The notes: generated from the letters alone by a model not told the origin. Positions 1-11,241 are shown, counted from the stretch's first letter. The stretch is DNA of 64,000 nucleotides from Arthrobacter sp. NicSoilC5 (GCF_019977395.1 NZ_AP024660.1:2480001-2544000), one strand, 5' to 3'. Numbers and translations: made by a program.

Positions 1-595
1 CCTCATCGGCAGGGATGATCCCGGCCACCTCGTTGCCGTCGACGAGCAGCGTGCTGTAGCTGCCGCCGTCGTCCTGCGGGTACTCGGTGACCTCATGCCC
101 AAAAAGCTGCTGGAAGAAGCCGACGGCGGCCTGGGGCTCGGGCGTGAAGAGTTCCGCCCAGGCCAGCGCGCCCGGCTCGTTGAATAATTGGCCGCCGTAG
201 TGGCTTCCTGCCTGCCAAATGCCGGTGGTTCCGCCACCGGGAGGGGCAAGGAAGCCCAGAACACCGGTGTCGCCCACCGTCTCCGGCCCGAATTCGGCGG
301 CCCCTCCTGCGTGGGCAGCCTGCTCCAGTACATCCGCAGCGTCTGCGGCGGCGAAGTAGACGTTCCACTTTGCGGAGGTGCCGGCCTGCAGTTGCAAGGG
401 GCTTTGCGGTGCAATGGTGGCCACCAACCGGCCACGGACAAAGGCCTGCGCGTAGCTGCGGCCGTCCGGGGTGGGGAAGTCCTGGAACGTCCAGCCGAAG
501 AGCCGCCCGTAGAAGTCCTTGGCAGCCGCAACATCCGGGGTCTGCAGATCCGCCCAGCAGGGCTCGCCGTGACGGTATCCCTCAACTAATGCCAT
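1..595 (-). CDS. VOC (glyoxalase/bleomycin-resistance fold) family protein, partial
   Basis: The reading frame is open to the left edge, so the C-terminus is missing. The N-terminus reads MALVEGYRHGEPCWADLQTP and is followed by AKDFYGRLFGWTF, the usual opening of a VOC module. A second module starts after about residue 125 (WAELFTPEPQAAVGFFQQLFGH), so this is a two-module VOC protein of the type that forms a pseudo-dimer. No metal-binding set can be assigned with confidence and the substrate is unknown. The ATG is preceded by TAGCCT and seven bases with no Shine-Dalgarno, which suggests leaderless translation. Confidence 0.85.
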   Translation of the reverse strand, partial: MALVEGYRHGEPCWADLQTPDVAAAKDFYGRLFGWTFQDFPTPDGRSYAQAFVRGRLVATIAPQSPLQLQAGTSAKWNVYFAAADAADVLEQAAHAGGAAEFGPETVGDTGVLGFLAPPGGGTTGIWQAGSHYGGQLFNEPGALAWAELFTPEPQAAVGFFQQLFGHEVTEYPQDDGGSYSTLLVDGNEVAGIIPADE

Positions 596-602
596 GCAGG
601 CA

Positions 603-608
603 AGGCTA
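603..608 (-). promoter_or_regulatory. Predicted -10 box for leaderless VOC mRNA
   Basis: TAGCCT on the minus strand lies seven bases before the ATG of the VOC gene, so transcription would start at or next to the start codon. No ribosome-binding site is present. Confidence 0.4.
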
Positions 609-718
609 CACGGACCCCTTGAGCAGCCAAGGGGTGAGGGGCACAATAACCCCTACACAACTGGGCTCAGGGATCAGCGGCATCATCAGGAGAACGTCGA
701 TCCGGAACGGGAGAACAC

Positions 719-1492
719 ATGGCCGGCATCGTAGACATCGAGGGACACCCCACATGGTTGGAGGACCGCGGCGGCAATGGCGCTCCACTGCTCCTGCTGC
801 ACGGCGGCCTCAGCAACAGTGATGCCCTTCTTGGCACTATTGGCGCCGGACTCGCGGAACACTACCGGCTCATCGCCTTCGACCGTCCCGGCCATGGATA
901 CACCGCCGACACCGATGCCGACTTCCACTACAGCGATATGGCGCGGGAGGCAGTCAGCGTCCTTGAGAAGGTGGCCGCCGGCCCCGCACACATCGTCGGC
1001 TGGAGCGACGGCGGCATCATTGCCCTCCTCGTGGCACTGGCGCGGCCGGACCTGGTGGCGAAAATGGTGGTCATCGGCACCAACTACCACGTGGACGGCA
1101 TCCAGCCCTTGGACATGGACCCGGACTCGCCGGTGTTACAGGAGCTTGGCCGGGCCTACGCCGAGCGTTCTCCTGACGGACCCGGGCATTTTGAGGCGGT
1201 AGCCCGGAAAGGCATGCAGCTGATCAGCACCGAGCCTTCGCTCACTACGTCCCAGATCTCGCGGATCCAGCAGCCGGTACTGGTGGCGGTGGGGGACGAC
1301 GACATTGTGACCCTGCCGCACACCATCTCCTTGTATGAGGCTTTGCCCAATGGGCAGCTGGCGGTGATTCCGGGGGCGTCCCATGGCCTGCCGCTCGAGC
1401 AGCCTGCCACGCTCACCAGCCTTATGCTCCCATTCCTGGCAGCCGAAGGTCCTCCCCGGACGCTCATGCCCGTCAGGCGCCGCGCGCATTAG
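719..1492 (+). CDS. Alpha/beta-fold hydrolase
   Basis: A 257-aa soluble protein with the complete alpha/beta-hydrolase signature. The oxyanion-hole motif LLLLHGG is near residues 24-30, the nucleophile elbow is GWSDGG with Ser96, an acid is in VGDDDIV near residue 196, and the catalytic His is in GASHGLP near residue 221. The HGG and GWSDG forms occur in the same broad family as esterases, haloperoxidase-like enzymes and C-C bond hydrolases, so the substrate cannot be named. The ATG follows a GGGAG-type ribosome-binding site. A strong hairpin follows the stop, so the gene is probably transcribed alone. Confidence 0.9.
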   Translation: MAGIVDIEGHPTWLEDRGGNGAPLLLLHGGLSNSDALLGTIGAGLAEHYRLIAFDRPGHGYTADTDADFHYSDMAREAVSVLEKVAAGPAHIVGWSDGGIIALLVALARPDLVAKMVVIGTNYHVDGIQPLDMDPDSPVLQELGRAYAERSPDGPGHFEAVARKGMQLISTEPSLTTSQISRIQQPVLVAVGDDDIVTLPHTISLYEALPNGQLAVIPGASHGLPLEQPATLTSLMLPFLAAEGPPRTLMPVRRRAH

Positions 1493-1503
1493 CCGGGAAC
1501 GGC

Positions 1504-1556
1504 AAAAGGTCCATTGGGGCACACCGGAAACAGGTGTGGCCCAACGGACCTTTTTT
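1504..1556 (+). terminator. Intrinsic terminator, probably bidirectional
   Basis: AAAAGGTCCATTGGGGCACACC and its near-perfect reverse complement (ending GGACCTTTTTT) form a stem of about 21 bp around a short GGAAACA loop. The T-run follows the stem on the plus strand and an A-run precedes it, so it could also stop minus-strand transcripts from the DUF3073 gene. Confidence 0.85.
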
Positions 1557-1656
1557 GACTGCGGTCAGCACCGATAGCGCTGCAGAAGAAGCAGCGAGGC
1601 GAAGATTATTGAGACCGGCGTGCACTGCCCAAAGAGGCAGCCGCTGCCGGCGACAA

Positions 1657-1890
1657 CTAGCCGATGCGACGGTTGTCTACCTCGTCGTCATCGTCATCCA
1701 AATCATCCGCGTACTTATCCACATAAGCCGAATAGTCCGGTTCAACCGGCTCATTCGAGTAACGGCTCGTCGAACGACTGCCCGGACCCGTCAGCTCACG
1801 CTGAAGTGCCGAATAGTCAGTGTTCGGGGAGTAGTACTTAATGTCCCGAGCCTGCTTGGTAGCTTTTGCCTTTTGACGGCCGCGCCCCAT
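1657..1890 (-). CDS. DUF3073 family protein
   Basis: A 77-aa protein starting MGRGRQKAKATKQARDIKYY, with a basic N-terminal half and a strongly acidic tail (DDLDDDDDEVDNRR). This arrangement is typical of the actinobacterial DUF3073 family, whose function is unknown. The frame is open for 29 more codons upstream. I chose this ATG because AAAGGGGG lies about 8 bases before it and because family members begin with MGRGR. Confidence 0.9.
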   Translation of the reverse strand: MGRGRQKAKATKQARDIKYYSPNTDYSALQRELTGPGSRSTSRYSNEPVEPDYSAYVDKYADDLDDDDDEVDNRRIG

Positions 1891-2161
1891 GGCGTGACCC
1901 CCTTTTGTACTTGGACCGGAGGTGGTCACCTTGGCGATCGGTGAGGCCCCGGAATGTTTGGTCAATTTGTCGTACACCTAGATTACATGCTTTCGGCGGG
2001 CCCTGCTTGCCGCCTCATGGCCCGGACGCCCGCGTGGGGTAACATCACGCACCTGCGCCCGCGGGATTCCGGGATTTTTCTTCGGTAGAGTCACTTAAGA
2101 ACTGCCGATTTTGTGTGGCCTTTGGCGAGCCGCGGTACCAAACCCAGGAGGATGCGCACCC

Positions 2162-2842
2162 GTGAACCACCAGGACATCCCGCCGAAACCAGCCTTGCCA
2201 CCGCGGACCGGAAGCCTGCCAATAGTCAAGGGCGGGGACGCCGGTTCGGCGCCCGCTCCGGAGTCTGTGACCTGGTCCCAGCCACGCCAGGATCCCGGGC
2301 CGGAAAAGCGGGCCAACAGGAGGCCTGCGTTCTGGAAAGCGTTCCTCATCGTCGTCATCCTCGCCGTGGCCGGCTCGCTGGCATGGCTCGCCGTGTGGCT
2401 GAACTCCGCTCCCGGCACCGACACAGCGAAAAGCGCAGCGCCGGGCGTGCTGCAGACCGCCGTCACTCCGCCGGCCACTCCCCAGCCCCTGCCCCGCGAC
2501 GGGGTTGCGCCCGCAGCCTACGCGGTAGGTGACTGCTTCAAGGACTTTGATCCGCAGGCCCTGGCGTCCACGGTGGTGCCGTGCGACTCGGGCCATTCGG
2601 CGCAGTTGGTGGCCACCCTCCACTACCCGGACAGCGCCAAGTATCCGGGGGCTGACCCGCTCAAGGCCAAGGCGCTGGAAGTTTGCCAGGCAGCGAAGCT
2701 CGGCCCGGCGGCCAAGCAGTTCCAGCTGAACTACCAGCGCAGCTTTCCCAGCAACACCAGCTGGGAGTCCGGGGACCGCAGGGTGGATTGCTACGTCACT
2801 GCCGACGGCGGCAACGTCATCAACGCGAGCGTGCTGCCCTGA
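2162..2842 (+). CDS. Membrane-anchored septum-formation-like protein
   Basis: A 226-aa protein with a Pro-rich cytoplasmic N-terminus of about 55 residues. One transmembrane helix follows (AFLIVVILAVAGSLAWLAVW, around residues 60-80), then a short linker and an extracellular domain. Four cysteines (VGDCF, VVPCDSGH, EVCQAA, VDCYV) are spaced as in actinobacterial septum-formation domain proteins (PF13845), where they probably form disulfides. The GTG start is set by AGGAGG at 2146-2151, ten bases upstream. The upstream ATG at 2111 has no ribosome-binding site. The family name is assigned by sequence pattern and the role in division is not demonstrated. Confidence 0.75.
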   Translation: MNHQDIPPKPALPPRTGSLPIVKGGDAGSAPAPESVTWSQPRQDPGPEKRANRRPAFWKAFLIVVILAVAGSLAWLAVWLNSAPGTDTAKSAAPGVLQTAVTPPATPQPLPRDGVAPAAYAVGDCFKDFDPQALASTVVPCDSGHSAQLVATLHYPDSAKYPGADPLKAKALEVCQAAKLGPAAKQFQLNYQRSFPSNTSWESGDRRVDCYVTADGGNVINASVLP

Positions 2843-2850
2843 CGGCCAAA

Positions 2851-2880
2851 CCGCCAGGGCAGCACTCCCCAGCCCTGCGG
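2851..2880. terminator. Possible terminator between convergent genes
   Basis: CAGGGC and GCCCTG, extended by CCG/CGG across one bulge, can form a hairpin with an 11-base loop in the 43-bp gap between two convergent genes. There is no T-run. Confidence 0.35.
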
Positions 2881-2885
2881 GCCGG

Positions 2886-5528
<2,643 letters not shown>

Positions 5529-5559
5529 AGAGAGCTCCTTTCGGGGGCTTGTTGACTAA

Positions 5560-5580
5560 GTTGAGTGTACTACGCTCAAC
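5560..5580. promoter_or_regulatory. HAIR-like HspR operator upstream of clpB
   Basis: GTTGAGT-N7-GCTCAAC is a 7+7 inverted repeat (six of seven pairs match) close to the HAIR consensus CTTGAGT-N7-ACTCAAG that the repressor HspR binds in actinobacteria. It sits 32 bases upstream of the clpB TTG start. An overlapping GTTGACT may be a promoter element. Confidence 0.75.
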
Positions 5581-5674
5581 TTTGCGCGGCGAGGTTCCCC
5601 TGCCATGTTTGCCCACGGCGAAACAGCTGTCCAGAGCCGGAAGTCCTTCCGGCCCGCACCGGCTGGTCCTGGCG

Positions 5675-6751
5675 TTATGTGCCGTACACGGACACGGCGG
5701 CGGCCTTGACCACGAAGTGCACGGTCATCCCGGGAGCAAGGCCCAGGTCCGCCGAGGCAGCCGGCGTGATGTCGGCGGCGAGGCTGCCGGCGCGCACGCG
5801 GATCTGGTCGCCATGGGGCTCGAGGTCGGTGATGGTGACGGCAAACGAGTTCCGCGGGCTTCCATGCGCGTCGTCGAGGAACACAGACACGGCCGACGGC
5901 GGGAACACGGCCACGCCCGGACCGCCCGGCCCGGGCAGCCGGCCGGGCTCCCCGGAGCCGCCCAGTTCTTCGTCGTGCCCCGCGATCCGCAGGCCCTGGC
6001 TGGTGCGCACGCCGGCACCGTCGAGGGTGCCGGGGATGAAGTTCAGTCCGGCCAGTCCGGCAGCAAAGGAGCTGCGCGGGCGTTCCAGCACGGCACGCGT
6101 GGGACCCTCTTCTGCAACCTTCCCGTCTTCCAGGATGACCACGCGGTCCGCAAGGACCAGCGCATCCAGGACATCGTGCGTGACGATGATGGCCTGCCGG
6201 CCCGCGAGGACCCGTTTGAAGAGGCGGCGCAGCAGCGGTGCGGAATGGATATCCAGGGCGGCCAGCGGCTCATCCAGCAGCAGGAGTGCGGGGTCGGCGG
6301 CGAGCGCGCGGGCTACGGCAATACGCTGGGCCTGGCCGCCGGAGAGTTCGGCGGGACGGCGCCCGGCGAGGTGTTCCGCTTCCACCTCAGCCAGCCAGCG
6401 CAGGGCACGTTCCTTCGCGTCCCGCTTGGGGACGCCGGCGCTGCGCGGCCCGAATGAGACGTTGTCCACCGCGCTCAGGTGGGGAAAGAGCAGGGGTTCC
6501 TGGGCGAGCAGGGCGGTGCCGCGGTGATGGGGAGGTACCCAGGAGGGCTTTCCGCCGTCGAGGTCAAAGAGCGTCCTGCCGTTGAGTTCGGCGCGGCCGC
6601 TGTCCGGCCGCAGCAGGCCCGCGATGCTGGCCAGCAGGGTCGATTTGCCGGCGCCGTTGGGTCCCATGACGGCCACCGTTTCACCCGGCCGGACGGCAAG
6701 GTCCACGTCGAAACCCCGCCCGGCCACGGCCGCCTGGAAGGACAGCGTCAC
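5675..6751 (-). CDS. modC: Molybdate ABC transporter ATP-binding protein ModC
   Basis: A 358-aa ATPase of the molybdate importer. Walker A is GPNGAGKST (about 33-41), the Q-loop is [10 protein letters not shown], the signature [15 protein letters not shown], Walker [13 protein letters not shown] and the H-loop IIVTHD. A C-terminal Mop/TOBE-type domain (about 290-356, [19 protein letters not shown]) is typical of ModC. The GTG start overlaps the modB stop (GTGA), so translation is coupled. The frame stays open much further upstream, but that part is a shadow of modB. Confidence 0.93.
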   Translation of the reverse strand: MTLSFQAAVAGRGFDVDLAVRPGETVAVMGPNGAGKSTLLASIAGLLRPDSGRAELNGRTLFDLDGGKPSWVPPHHRGTALLAQEPLLFPHLSAVDNVSFGPRSAGVPKRDAKERALRWLAEVEAEHLAGRRPAELSGGQAQRIAVARALAADPALLLLDEPLAALDIHSAPLLRRLFKRVLAGRQAIIVTHDVLDALVLADRVVILEDGKVAEEGPTRAVLERPRSSFAAGLAGLNFIPGTLDGAGVRTSQGLRIAGHDEELGGSGEPGRLPGPGGPGVAVFPPSAVSVFLDDAHGSPRNSFAVTITDLEPHGDQIRVRAGSLAADITPAASADLGLAPGMTVHFVVKAAAVSVYGT

Positions 6752-7635
6752 CGGACGTCCCCTCCGGCCGGTGCGGCCGTCGTCGTCCGCTGCCCTGCTC
6801 CGGCACGTGCCGCTGCCGGCTGCCGGTATGCGAGCGCCACCACGGCGACAGCGACGGCCACCAGCACCAGGGACAGCGCGACGGCGGCGTCCGGGTCCGT
6901 TTCCCGCTGCAGGTAGATCTCCAGCGGCAGGGTCCGGGTGACCCCCTGGAGGCTTCCCGCGAAGGTCAGCGTGGCGCCGAACTCGCCCAGGCTGCGGGCG
7001 AAGGACAGGACCGCGCCGGAGGCCAGTCCGGGCAGGACCAGCGGGAGCGTGACGCGCCGGAAGACGGTGCCGGGGCGCGCGCCCAGCGTTGCGGCCACGG
7101 CCTCGTAGCGGGAGCCGGAGGTGCGAAGCGCCCCTTCCAGGCTCACTACCAGGAAAGGCAGCGCCACGAACGTCTGCGCCAGGACCACCGCCGTCGTGGA
7201 GAAGGCGATGCGCAGCCCGAGCACCTCCAGGGCCTGCCCCAGCAGCCCTTGGCGGCCAAACGTGTAGAGCAGGGCGATCCCGCCCACCACCGGGGGAAGC
7301 ACCAGGGGCAGGAGCACCAGCGAGCGCAGCAGCCCCTGCAGCCGGAAGGAGTCCCTGGCCAGGACCAGGGCCAGGGGAACCCCCAGCAGGATGCACAGGA
7401 GGGTACTTGCCGCCGAGGTCCGAAGGCTCAGCCCCAGTGCCGTCAGGGACGGCTCCGACGTCACCAGCGGGATGAACTGCGCCCAGTCAACGCGCAGCAC
7501 CATCGCCAGCAGGGGAAGCACGACGACGACGGCCGCCAGGACTGCCAGCGCACGGACCCACGCGGGGATGCCGGAGTAGGCGGCGGCTGGGGTGCGCGGC
7601 CGCGCCTGGGGTGGCTTCCCTGGCCGCTGTATCAC
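6748..7635 (-). CDS. modB: Molybdate ABC transporter permease ModB
   Basis: A 295-aa inner-membrane permease with about six transmembrane helices. The cytoplasmic EAA loop ([26 protein letters not shown], around residues 205-230) contacts ModC. Its start overlaps the modA stop (ATGA) and its stop overlaps the modC start, as expected for a tight modABC operon. The last 25 residues are Ala/Thr-rich. Confidence 0.93.
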   Translation of the reverse strand: MIQRPGKPPQARPRTPAAAYSGIPAWVRALAVLAAVVVVLPLLAMVLRVDWAQFIPLVTSEPSLTALGLSLRTSAASTLLCILLGVPLALVLARDSFRLQGLLRSLVLLPLVLPPVVGGIALLYTFGRQGLLGQALEVLGLRIAFSTTAVVLAQTFVALPFLVVSLEGALRTSGSRYEAVAATLGARPGTVFRRVTLPLVLPGLASGAVLSFARSLGEFGATLTFAGSLQGVTRTLPLEIYLQRETDPDAAVALSLVLVAVAVAVVALAYRQPAAARAGAGQRTTTAAPAGGDVR

Positions 7636-8546
7636 TTGCTGCCCGGGCCGGAGCTGGCTGACCCGGAATTGCCCGGGCCGGAACTGGCTGACCCGGAACC
7701 GTCCGGCCCGAATCCTGCCGGGCCGAACCCCGCCGCGGCGAGGACCTTCTGGCCCTCGGGACCGGTGACCATCTCCACGAACGCCTGGGCGGTGGCCTTG
7801 TTCCGGCCGTTGGCGACGGCCGCAATCGGATAGGTGTTGACCGCGCTCCCCGATTCCGGGAACTGAATGCCTGCCACTTTGGTCCCGGCGGCCTTGATGT
7901 CCGTGCCATAGACCAGCCCCGCATCCGCCTCGCCGGAGGTGACCTTGCCCAGGACGTCAGTGACTGCGTTCTCCTCGCTGGCCGGGCTCAGCGCGACGCC
8001 CGCCGCTTCCGCCACTTTGGCTGTGGCAGCCCCGCAGGGGACCTGCCGGGCGCAGGTCACCAGCTTGATGCCCGGCCGGCCCAGGTCCTGCAGGGATGCG
8101 ACCTTCGCCGGGTTGCCCGGCGGCACGGCGATGGCCAGGGTGTTGGTGGCGAAGTCCTCCGGCGTTCCCTCGGTGAGGCCGGCGTCCAGCACCTTCTTCA
8201 TGTTGGCCGTGTCCGCGGAGGCGAAGACGTCAGCGGGCGCCCCCTGGTTGATCTGGCCGGCAAGGTCCGAGGACCCGGCGAAGCTCAAGGTGACCGTCGC
8301 GCCCGGGTGTTCCGCTTCGAAAGTGCTCGCGAGTTCGGTAAAGGTCTGCTTGAGTGAGGCGGCCGCGAAAACGGTGATGGCGCCTGCCGGCTTGGTGCCG
8401 GAACCGGTGGCAGTGCCGGCACTTGTTCCCGCGTCCGGATTGCCCGCCGTGGCACAGCCAGACAGGACGGCAAGCAGCAGCACGGCCAGTGCGGGGACGG
8501 CGCCCCGGAGGGTGGAAACCGCGGACCGGACGGGTTGCCGGCTCAT
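7632..8546 (-). CDS. modA: Molybdate-binding lipoprotein ModA
   Basis: A 304-aa extracytoplasmic solute-binding protein. It has a signal peptide with lipobox LSGC, so it should be lipid-anchored at about Cys31. The mature part shows [35 protein letters not shown] and GLVYGTDI, the ModA oxyanion-binding pattern. The C-terminus is unusual: about 30 residues of Gly/Ser/Pro repeats ([10 protein letters not shown] units) follow the normal fold end (KVLAAAGF). They come from a 30-bp direct duplication. The start overlaps the stop of the Mop/HTH gene by ATGA. Confidence 0.92.
   Translation of the reverse strand: MSRQPVRSAVSTLRGAVPALAVLLLAVLSGCATAGNPDAGTSAGTATGSGTKPAGAITVFAAASLKQTFTELASTFEAEHPGATVTLSFAGSSDLAGQINQGAPADVFASADTANMKKVLDAGLTEGTPEDFATNTLAIAVPPGNPAKVASLQDLGRPGIKLVTCARQVPCGAATAKVAEAAGVALSPASEENAVTDVLGKVTSGEADAGLVYGTDIKAAGTKVAGIQFPESGSAVNTYPIAAVANGRNKATAQAFVEMVTGPEGQKVLAAAGFGPAGFGPDGSGSASSGPGNSGSASSGPGSK
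7641..7700. repeat. Two tandem 30-bp repeats in the 3' end of modA
   Basis: GCCCGGGCCGGAGCTGGCTG plus ten more bases starts at 7641 and recurs at 7671 with three changes in 30. The unit is ten codons long, so copies add in-frame [14 protein letters not shown] decapeptides to ModA. A more degenerate third copy may follow at 7701. Confidence 0.75.
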
Positions 8547-8953
8547 GCGGCGGCCCGGCCCTTCGGCGACTCGATGATGACGGTCGTTGCCTTGACCACG
8601 GCGGTGGCCACGGCACCAGGTTCCAGCCCCAGCTCACGCACCGCCTCGCTGCTCATCAGCGAGACCACCCGGAAGGGCCCGCACTGCAGTTCCACCTGCG
8701 CCATGACCTTGTCCGTAATGACGTTGGTCACCAGGCCCATGAGCCGGTTCCGCGCCGAACTGCTGCCGCTCTTCGGGTCATCGGGAAGCTGGGCGAGCTT
8801 CTGCGCGTGCGTTGCCAGTTCCAGCCCGTCCACCGCCAGGCGGCCGGAGGGGTCCCGCAGCGCGGTGAGGGTTCCCTGCTCCGTCCACCGGCGGACGGTA
8901 TCGTCGCTCACCCCCAGGAAACGGGCGGCCTCTGAAACGCGGATAAGTGCCAT
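8543..8953 (-). CDS. Molybdopterin-binding (Mop/TOBE) protein with MerR/excisionase-type HTH
   Basis: A 136-aa two-domain protein. Residues 3-48 form a MerR/excisionase-like helix-turn-helix (RVSEAARFLGVSDDTVRRW). Residues 68-132 form a Mop/TOBE domain (SARNRLMGLVTNVITDKVMAQVEL) of the kind that binds molybdate oxyanions. It is the first gene of the operon and overlaps modA by ATGA. This arrangement suggests a molybdate-sensing regulator of modABC, although direct DNA binding is inferred. TAGAAT six bases before the ATG suggests a leaderless transcript. Confidence 0.88.
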   Translation of the reverse strand: MALIRVSEAARFLGVSDDTVRRWTEQGTLTALRDPSGRLAVDGLELATHAQKLAQLPDDPKSGSSSARNRLMGLVTNVITDKVMAQVELQCGPFRVVSLMSSEAVRELGLEPGAVATAVVKATTVIIESPKGRAAA

Positions 8954-8959
8954 TCGGCG

Positions 8960-8965
8960 ATTCTA
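8960..8965 (-). promoter_or_regulatory. Predicted -10 box, leaderless start of the mod operon
   Basis: TAGAAT on the minus strand is followed by six bases and the ATG of the Mop/HTH gene. The start codon would be at or next to +1. No ribosome-binding site is visible. Confidence 0.55.
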
Positions 8966-9058
8966 GCCCGCAAATGAGGGTTGATGGCACGTTTTAAGAC
9001 GCAGCAGCGGTCATGAACGTGCCGCGTGGCTGCAGGGCGTTCGACGGAAGGGCGGCAC

Positions 9059-9064
9059 TAGACT
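9059..9064 (+). promoter_or_regulatory. Predicted -10 box, leaderless start
   Basis: TAGACT, then CCTTGC, then the ATG at 9071. The six-base spacing and missing ribosome-binding site match the leaderless pattern repeated across this window. Confidence 0.55.
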
Positions 9065-9070
9065 CCTTGC

Positions 9071-9940
9071 ATGGCCATCTACATCGACCCGCCGCTGTGG
9101 CCTGCACACGGAACACACTTTTCGCACCTGGTCTCGGACGCGTCCCTGGACGAGCTGCACGCGTTCGCTGCCGCCGCGGGGGTCCCCGAGCGGGCGTTCG
9201 ACGGCGACCACTACGATGTGCCAGAACGCCGCTTTGATGACCTGGTGGCGGCAGGAGCGGTTCCGGTGGAGGGCCGGGTGCTGGTCCGCAGGCTCATTGC
9301 CAGCGGACTGCGGATCCCGGCACGCCGGCGGAACAAGTCATTGAAGGTCCCTCTCCTGAACCGCTGGGAAGCCATCATGCCGGGCCAGGACGCCCTGTTC
9401 CTGGACCTGCTGGACCGCTGGAGCGAACCGCACCGGCACTACCACGGCTGCACCCACCTGCTGTCCGTGCTGGAGGCGCTGGACCTGCTCACCGAACCGG
9501 CTGAAGCGCCCCGGACAGTACTGCTGGCTGCCTGGTTCCACGACGCCGTGTACCGCGGCGCAGCCGGCATGGATGAGGAGGAGTCGGCACGGCTGGCGGA
9601 GGAACGGCTTGCCGACGCCTGCCTTCCGGAGGCAGAGGTGGCGGAAGTGGCGCGCCTGGTCCGGCTGACCTCGGACCACCGGCCGGAACCGGGTGACAAC
9701 GACGGCGCCCTCCTCTGCGACGCCGACCTCTCGATTCTCGGCGGCGAACCGGAGGAATACGCCCGCTACGCAGCTGCCGTGCGGAAGGACTACGCGCACA
9801 TCGGCGACGCCGACTTCGCAGCCGGCCGGGCCGCCGTCGTCCGGCACCTGCTGGAACTGGACCCGCTCTTCCACCACCAGCGGGCCAAAGAACTGTGGCA
9901 GGACGCCGCGCACCGCAACCTGAACGGCGAATTGCAGTGA
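9071..9940 (+). CDS. DUF4031 domain fused to an HD-superfamily phosphohydrolase
   Basis: A 289-aa protein. Residues 1-85 (MAIYIDPPLWPAHGTHFSHL) match the small DUF4031 domain. Residues 100-285 resemble predicted metal-dependent HD-superfamily hydrolases, with metal-ligand candidates in RHYHGCTH, AAWFHDAVY (His157-Asp158) and TSDH, plus a late Asp in LLCDAD. DUF4031 has no known function, and the HD part could hydrolyse a nucleotide or other phosphate monoester. The stop overlaps the GTG start of the ComB-like gene, so the two products are translationally coupled. Confidence 0.85.
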   Translation: MAIYIDPPLWPAHGTHFSHLVSDASLDELHAFAAAAGVPERAFDGDHYDVPERRFDDLVAAGAVPVEGRVLVRRLIASGLRIPARRRNKSLKVPLLNRWEAIMPGQDALFLDLLDRWSEPHRHYHGCTHLLSVLEALDLLTEPAEAPRTVLLAAWFHDAVYRGAAGMDEEESARLAEERLADACLPEAEVAEVARLVRLTSDHRPEPGDNDGALLCDADLSILGGEPEEYARYAAAVRKDYAHIGDADFAAGRAAVVRHLLELDPLFHHQRAKELWQDAAHRNLNGELQ

Positions 9941-10746
9941 ACGCGCCCGGCAGCAGCCCCCGGCACACATACTCCGCCAACGCGGCGCACCGGCAGCTGC
10001 CCTTCACCGTGCGGCTGGACTGGGGTCTGGAAGGGGGCAGGACGGTGGCCGCCGGCGCCGACATCGCCGTGGTGGTGGACGTCCTGTCCTTCGGCACCTG
10101 CGTCAGCGTGGCACTGGACCGGGGCGCCGACGTCTTCCCCTACCGCTGGCGGGACACCACCGCAGAGGACTTCGCCGCCCACCACCAGGCCCAGCTGGCG
10201 GGCCCCCGGAACGGCGGCGGGCTGAGCCTGTCCCCCGCCAGCCTCCGCGCGGCAGCCTCGCTGGAACGGCTGGTCCTGCCCTCCCCCAACGGTTCTGAAC
10301 TCTGCCACGCCCTGGCGGCCGAAGTGCCCCTGGTGGCCGCAGTATGCCTCCGGAACGCCGCGGCCACCGCAGACTGGGTGGCCGCCAACCTTCCCGGCGA
10401 CGTAGTAGTGGCGGTGGTCGCCGCGGGCGAACGCTGGCCGGACGGCACCCTCCGCCCTGCCGTGGAGGACCAGATCGGAGCCGGAGCTTTCATCGCAGGA
10501 CTGGTGGCCGCCGGCAAGGGCGGCTATGAGGCCGGGGACGGCAGGCACGGCTATGCTCCGGAGGCCGTGGCGGCCATGGCTGTCTTCGAAGCGGCCGAGC
10601 CGCGCCTGCGCGAAACGCTCCAGCACTGCGCCAGCGGCCGGGAACTGTCCGGGGCCGGCTACGCGGAGGACGTGGACATCGCCGCTGAACTGGATGACAG
10701 CGACTCGGCAGCCATCCTGCGGGACGGGGCGTTCCGCCCGCTGTGA
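9937..10746 (+). CDS. comB: 2-phosphosulfolactate phosphatase (ComB) family protein
   Basis: A 269-aa protein of the ComB family. The core shows AVVVDVLSFGTCVSVALDRGADVFPY, then LVLPSPNGSELCHAL and EDQIGAGAFIAGL, which are characteristic of these Mg-dependent phosphatases. In methanogens ComB makes sulfolactate for coenzyme M. This organism is not expected to make coenzyme M, so the physiological substrate is uncertain. The GTG start overlaps the previous stop (GTGA). An upstream ATG in frame lies within the HD gene and is rejected. Confidence 0.85.
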   Translation: MNAPGSSPRHTYSANAAHRQLPFTVRLDWGLEGGRTVAAGADIAVVVDVLSFGTCVSVALDRGADVFPYRWRDTTAEDFAAHHQAQLAGPRNGGGLSLSPASLRAAASLERLVLPSPNGSELCHALAAEVPLVAAVCLRNAAATADWVAANLPGDVVVAVVAAGERWPDGTLRPAVEDQIGAGAFIAGLVAAGKGGYEAGDGRHGYAPEAVAAMAVFEAAEPRLRETLQHCASGRELSGAGYAEDVDIAAELDDSDSAAILRDGAFRPL

Positions 10747-10757
10747 CGGGACGGCCG

Positions 10758-10808
10758 TCCTGCCTGGCGGTACGTCCTGCCTAGCGGTACGTCCCGCCTA
10801 GCGGTAGG
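10758..10808. repeat. Three tandem 17-bp repeats at the yccF 3' end
   Basis: TCCTGCCTGGCGGTACG (10758), TCCTGCCTAGCGGTACG (10775) and TCCCGCCTAGCGGTAGG (10792) are adjacent. The third copy contains the stop codon and last codons of yccF, so the array looks like local duplication of the gene's 3' end. Confidence 0.85.
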
Positions 10809-11214
10809 TCCTGACGGGATAGGTGCTCGCAAACGGCGTGGTGCTGGGCACGATCTGCTTCCCCAGCGGCATCAGGGACACCGGAATGAGCTTGAGGTTG
10901 GCGATGGCCAGCGGGATGCCAACGATGGTCACAGCCATGGCGAACGCTGTGACCACATGTCCAATGGCAATCCAGATCCCGGCCACCAGCAGCCAGATCA
11001 CGTTGCCCAGCAGCGGGAAGACACCTGTGCCGCCGGGCTTGTCCACCACCATCCGGCCAAACGGCCACAGCGTGTAGGCAGCGATCCGGAATGAGGCAAT
11101 GCCCCACGGAATGGTGACGATCAGCAGGCAGCAGACCACACCCGCGAGGAAGTAGCCCAGGGCCAGCCAAAAGCCGCCGAAAACCAGCCAGATGATGTTC
11201 AGAAGTGTCTTCAT
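10798..11214 (-). CDS. yccF: YccF domain membrane protein
   Basis: A 138-aa inner-membrane protein with two copies of the YccF module. Each has hydrophobic helices followed by a conserved turn (IVTIPWGIASFRIAAYTLWPFG and VTIVGIPLAIANLKLIPVSLMPLG). Function is unknown. I chose MKTLLNIIWLVFGG as start because homologues begin this way; the 20-codon upstream extension is not conserved-looking. CACAAT six bases before the ATG is a possible leaderless -10. The last residues lie in a 17-bp tandem repeat. Confidence 0.88.
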   Translation of the reverse strand: MKTLLNIIWLVFGGFWLALGYFLAGVVCCLLIVTIPWGIASFRIAAYTLWPFGRMVVDKPGGTGVFPLLGNVIWLLVAGIWIAIGHVVTAFAMAVTIVGIPLAIANLKLIPVSLMPLGKQIVPSTTPFASTYPVRTYR

Positions 11215-11241
11215 GCACCCATTGTGCCTTCGCCCCCTGAC

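Noticed and set aside
6752-7396. N-terminal extension of modC
   Set aside because: The extension overlaps modB in another frame; the GTGA junction gives a normal ModC.
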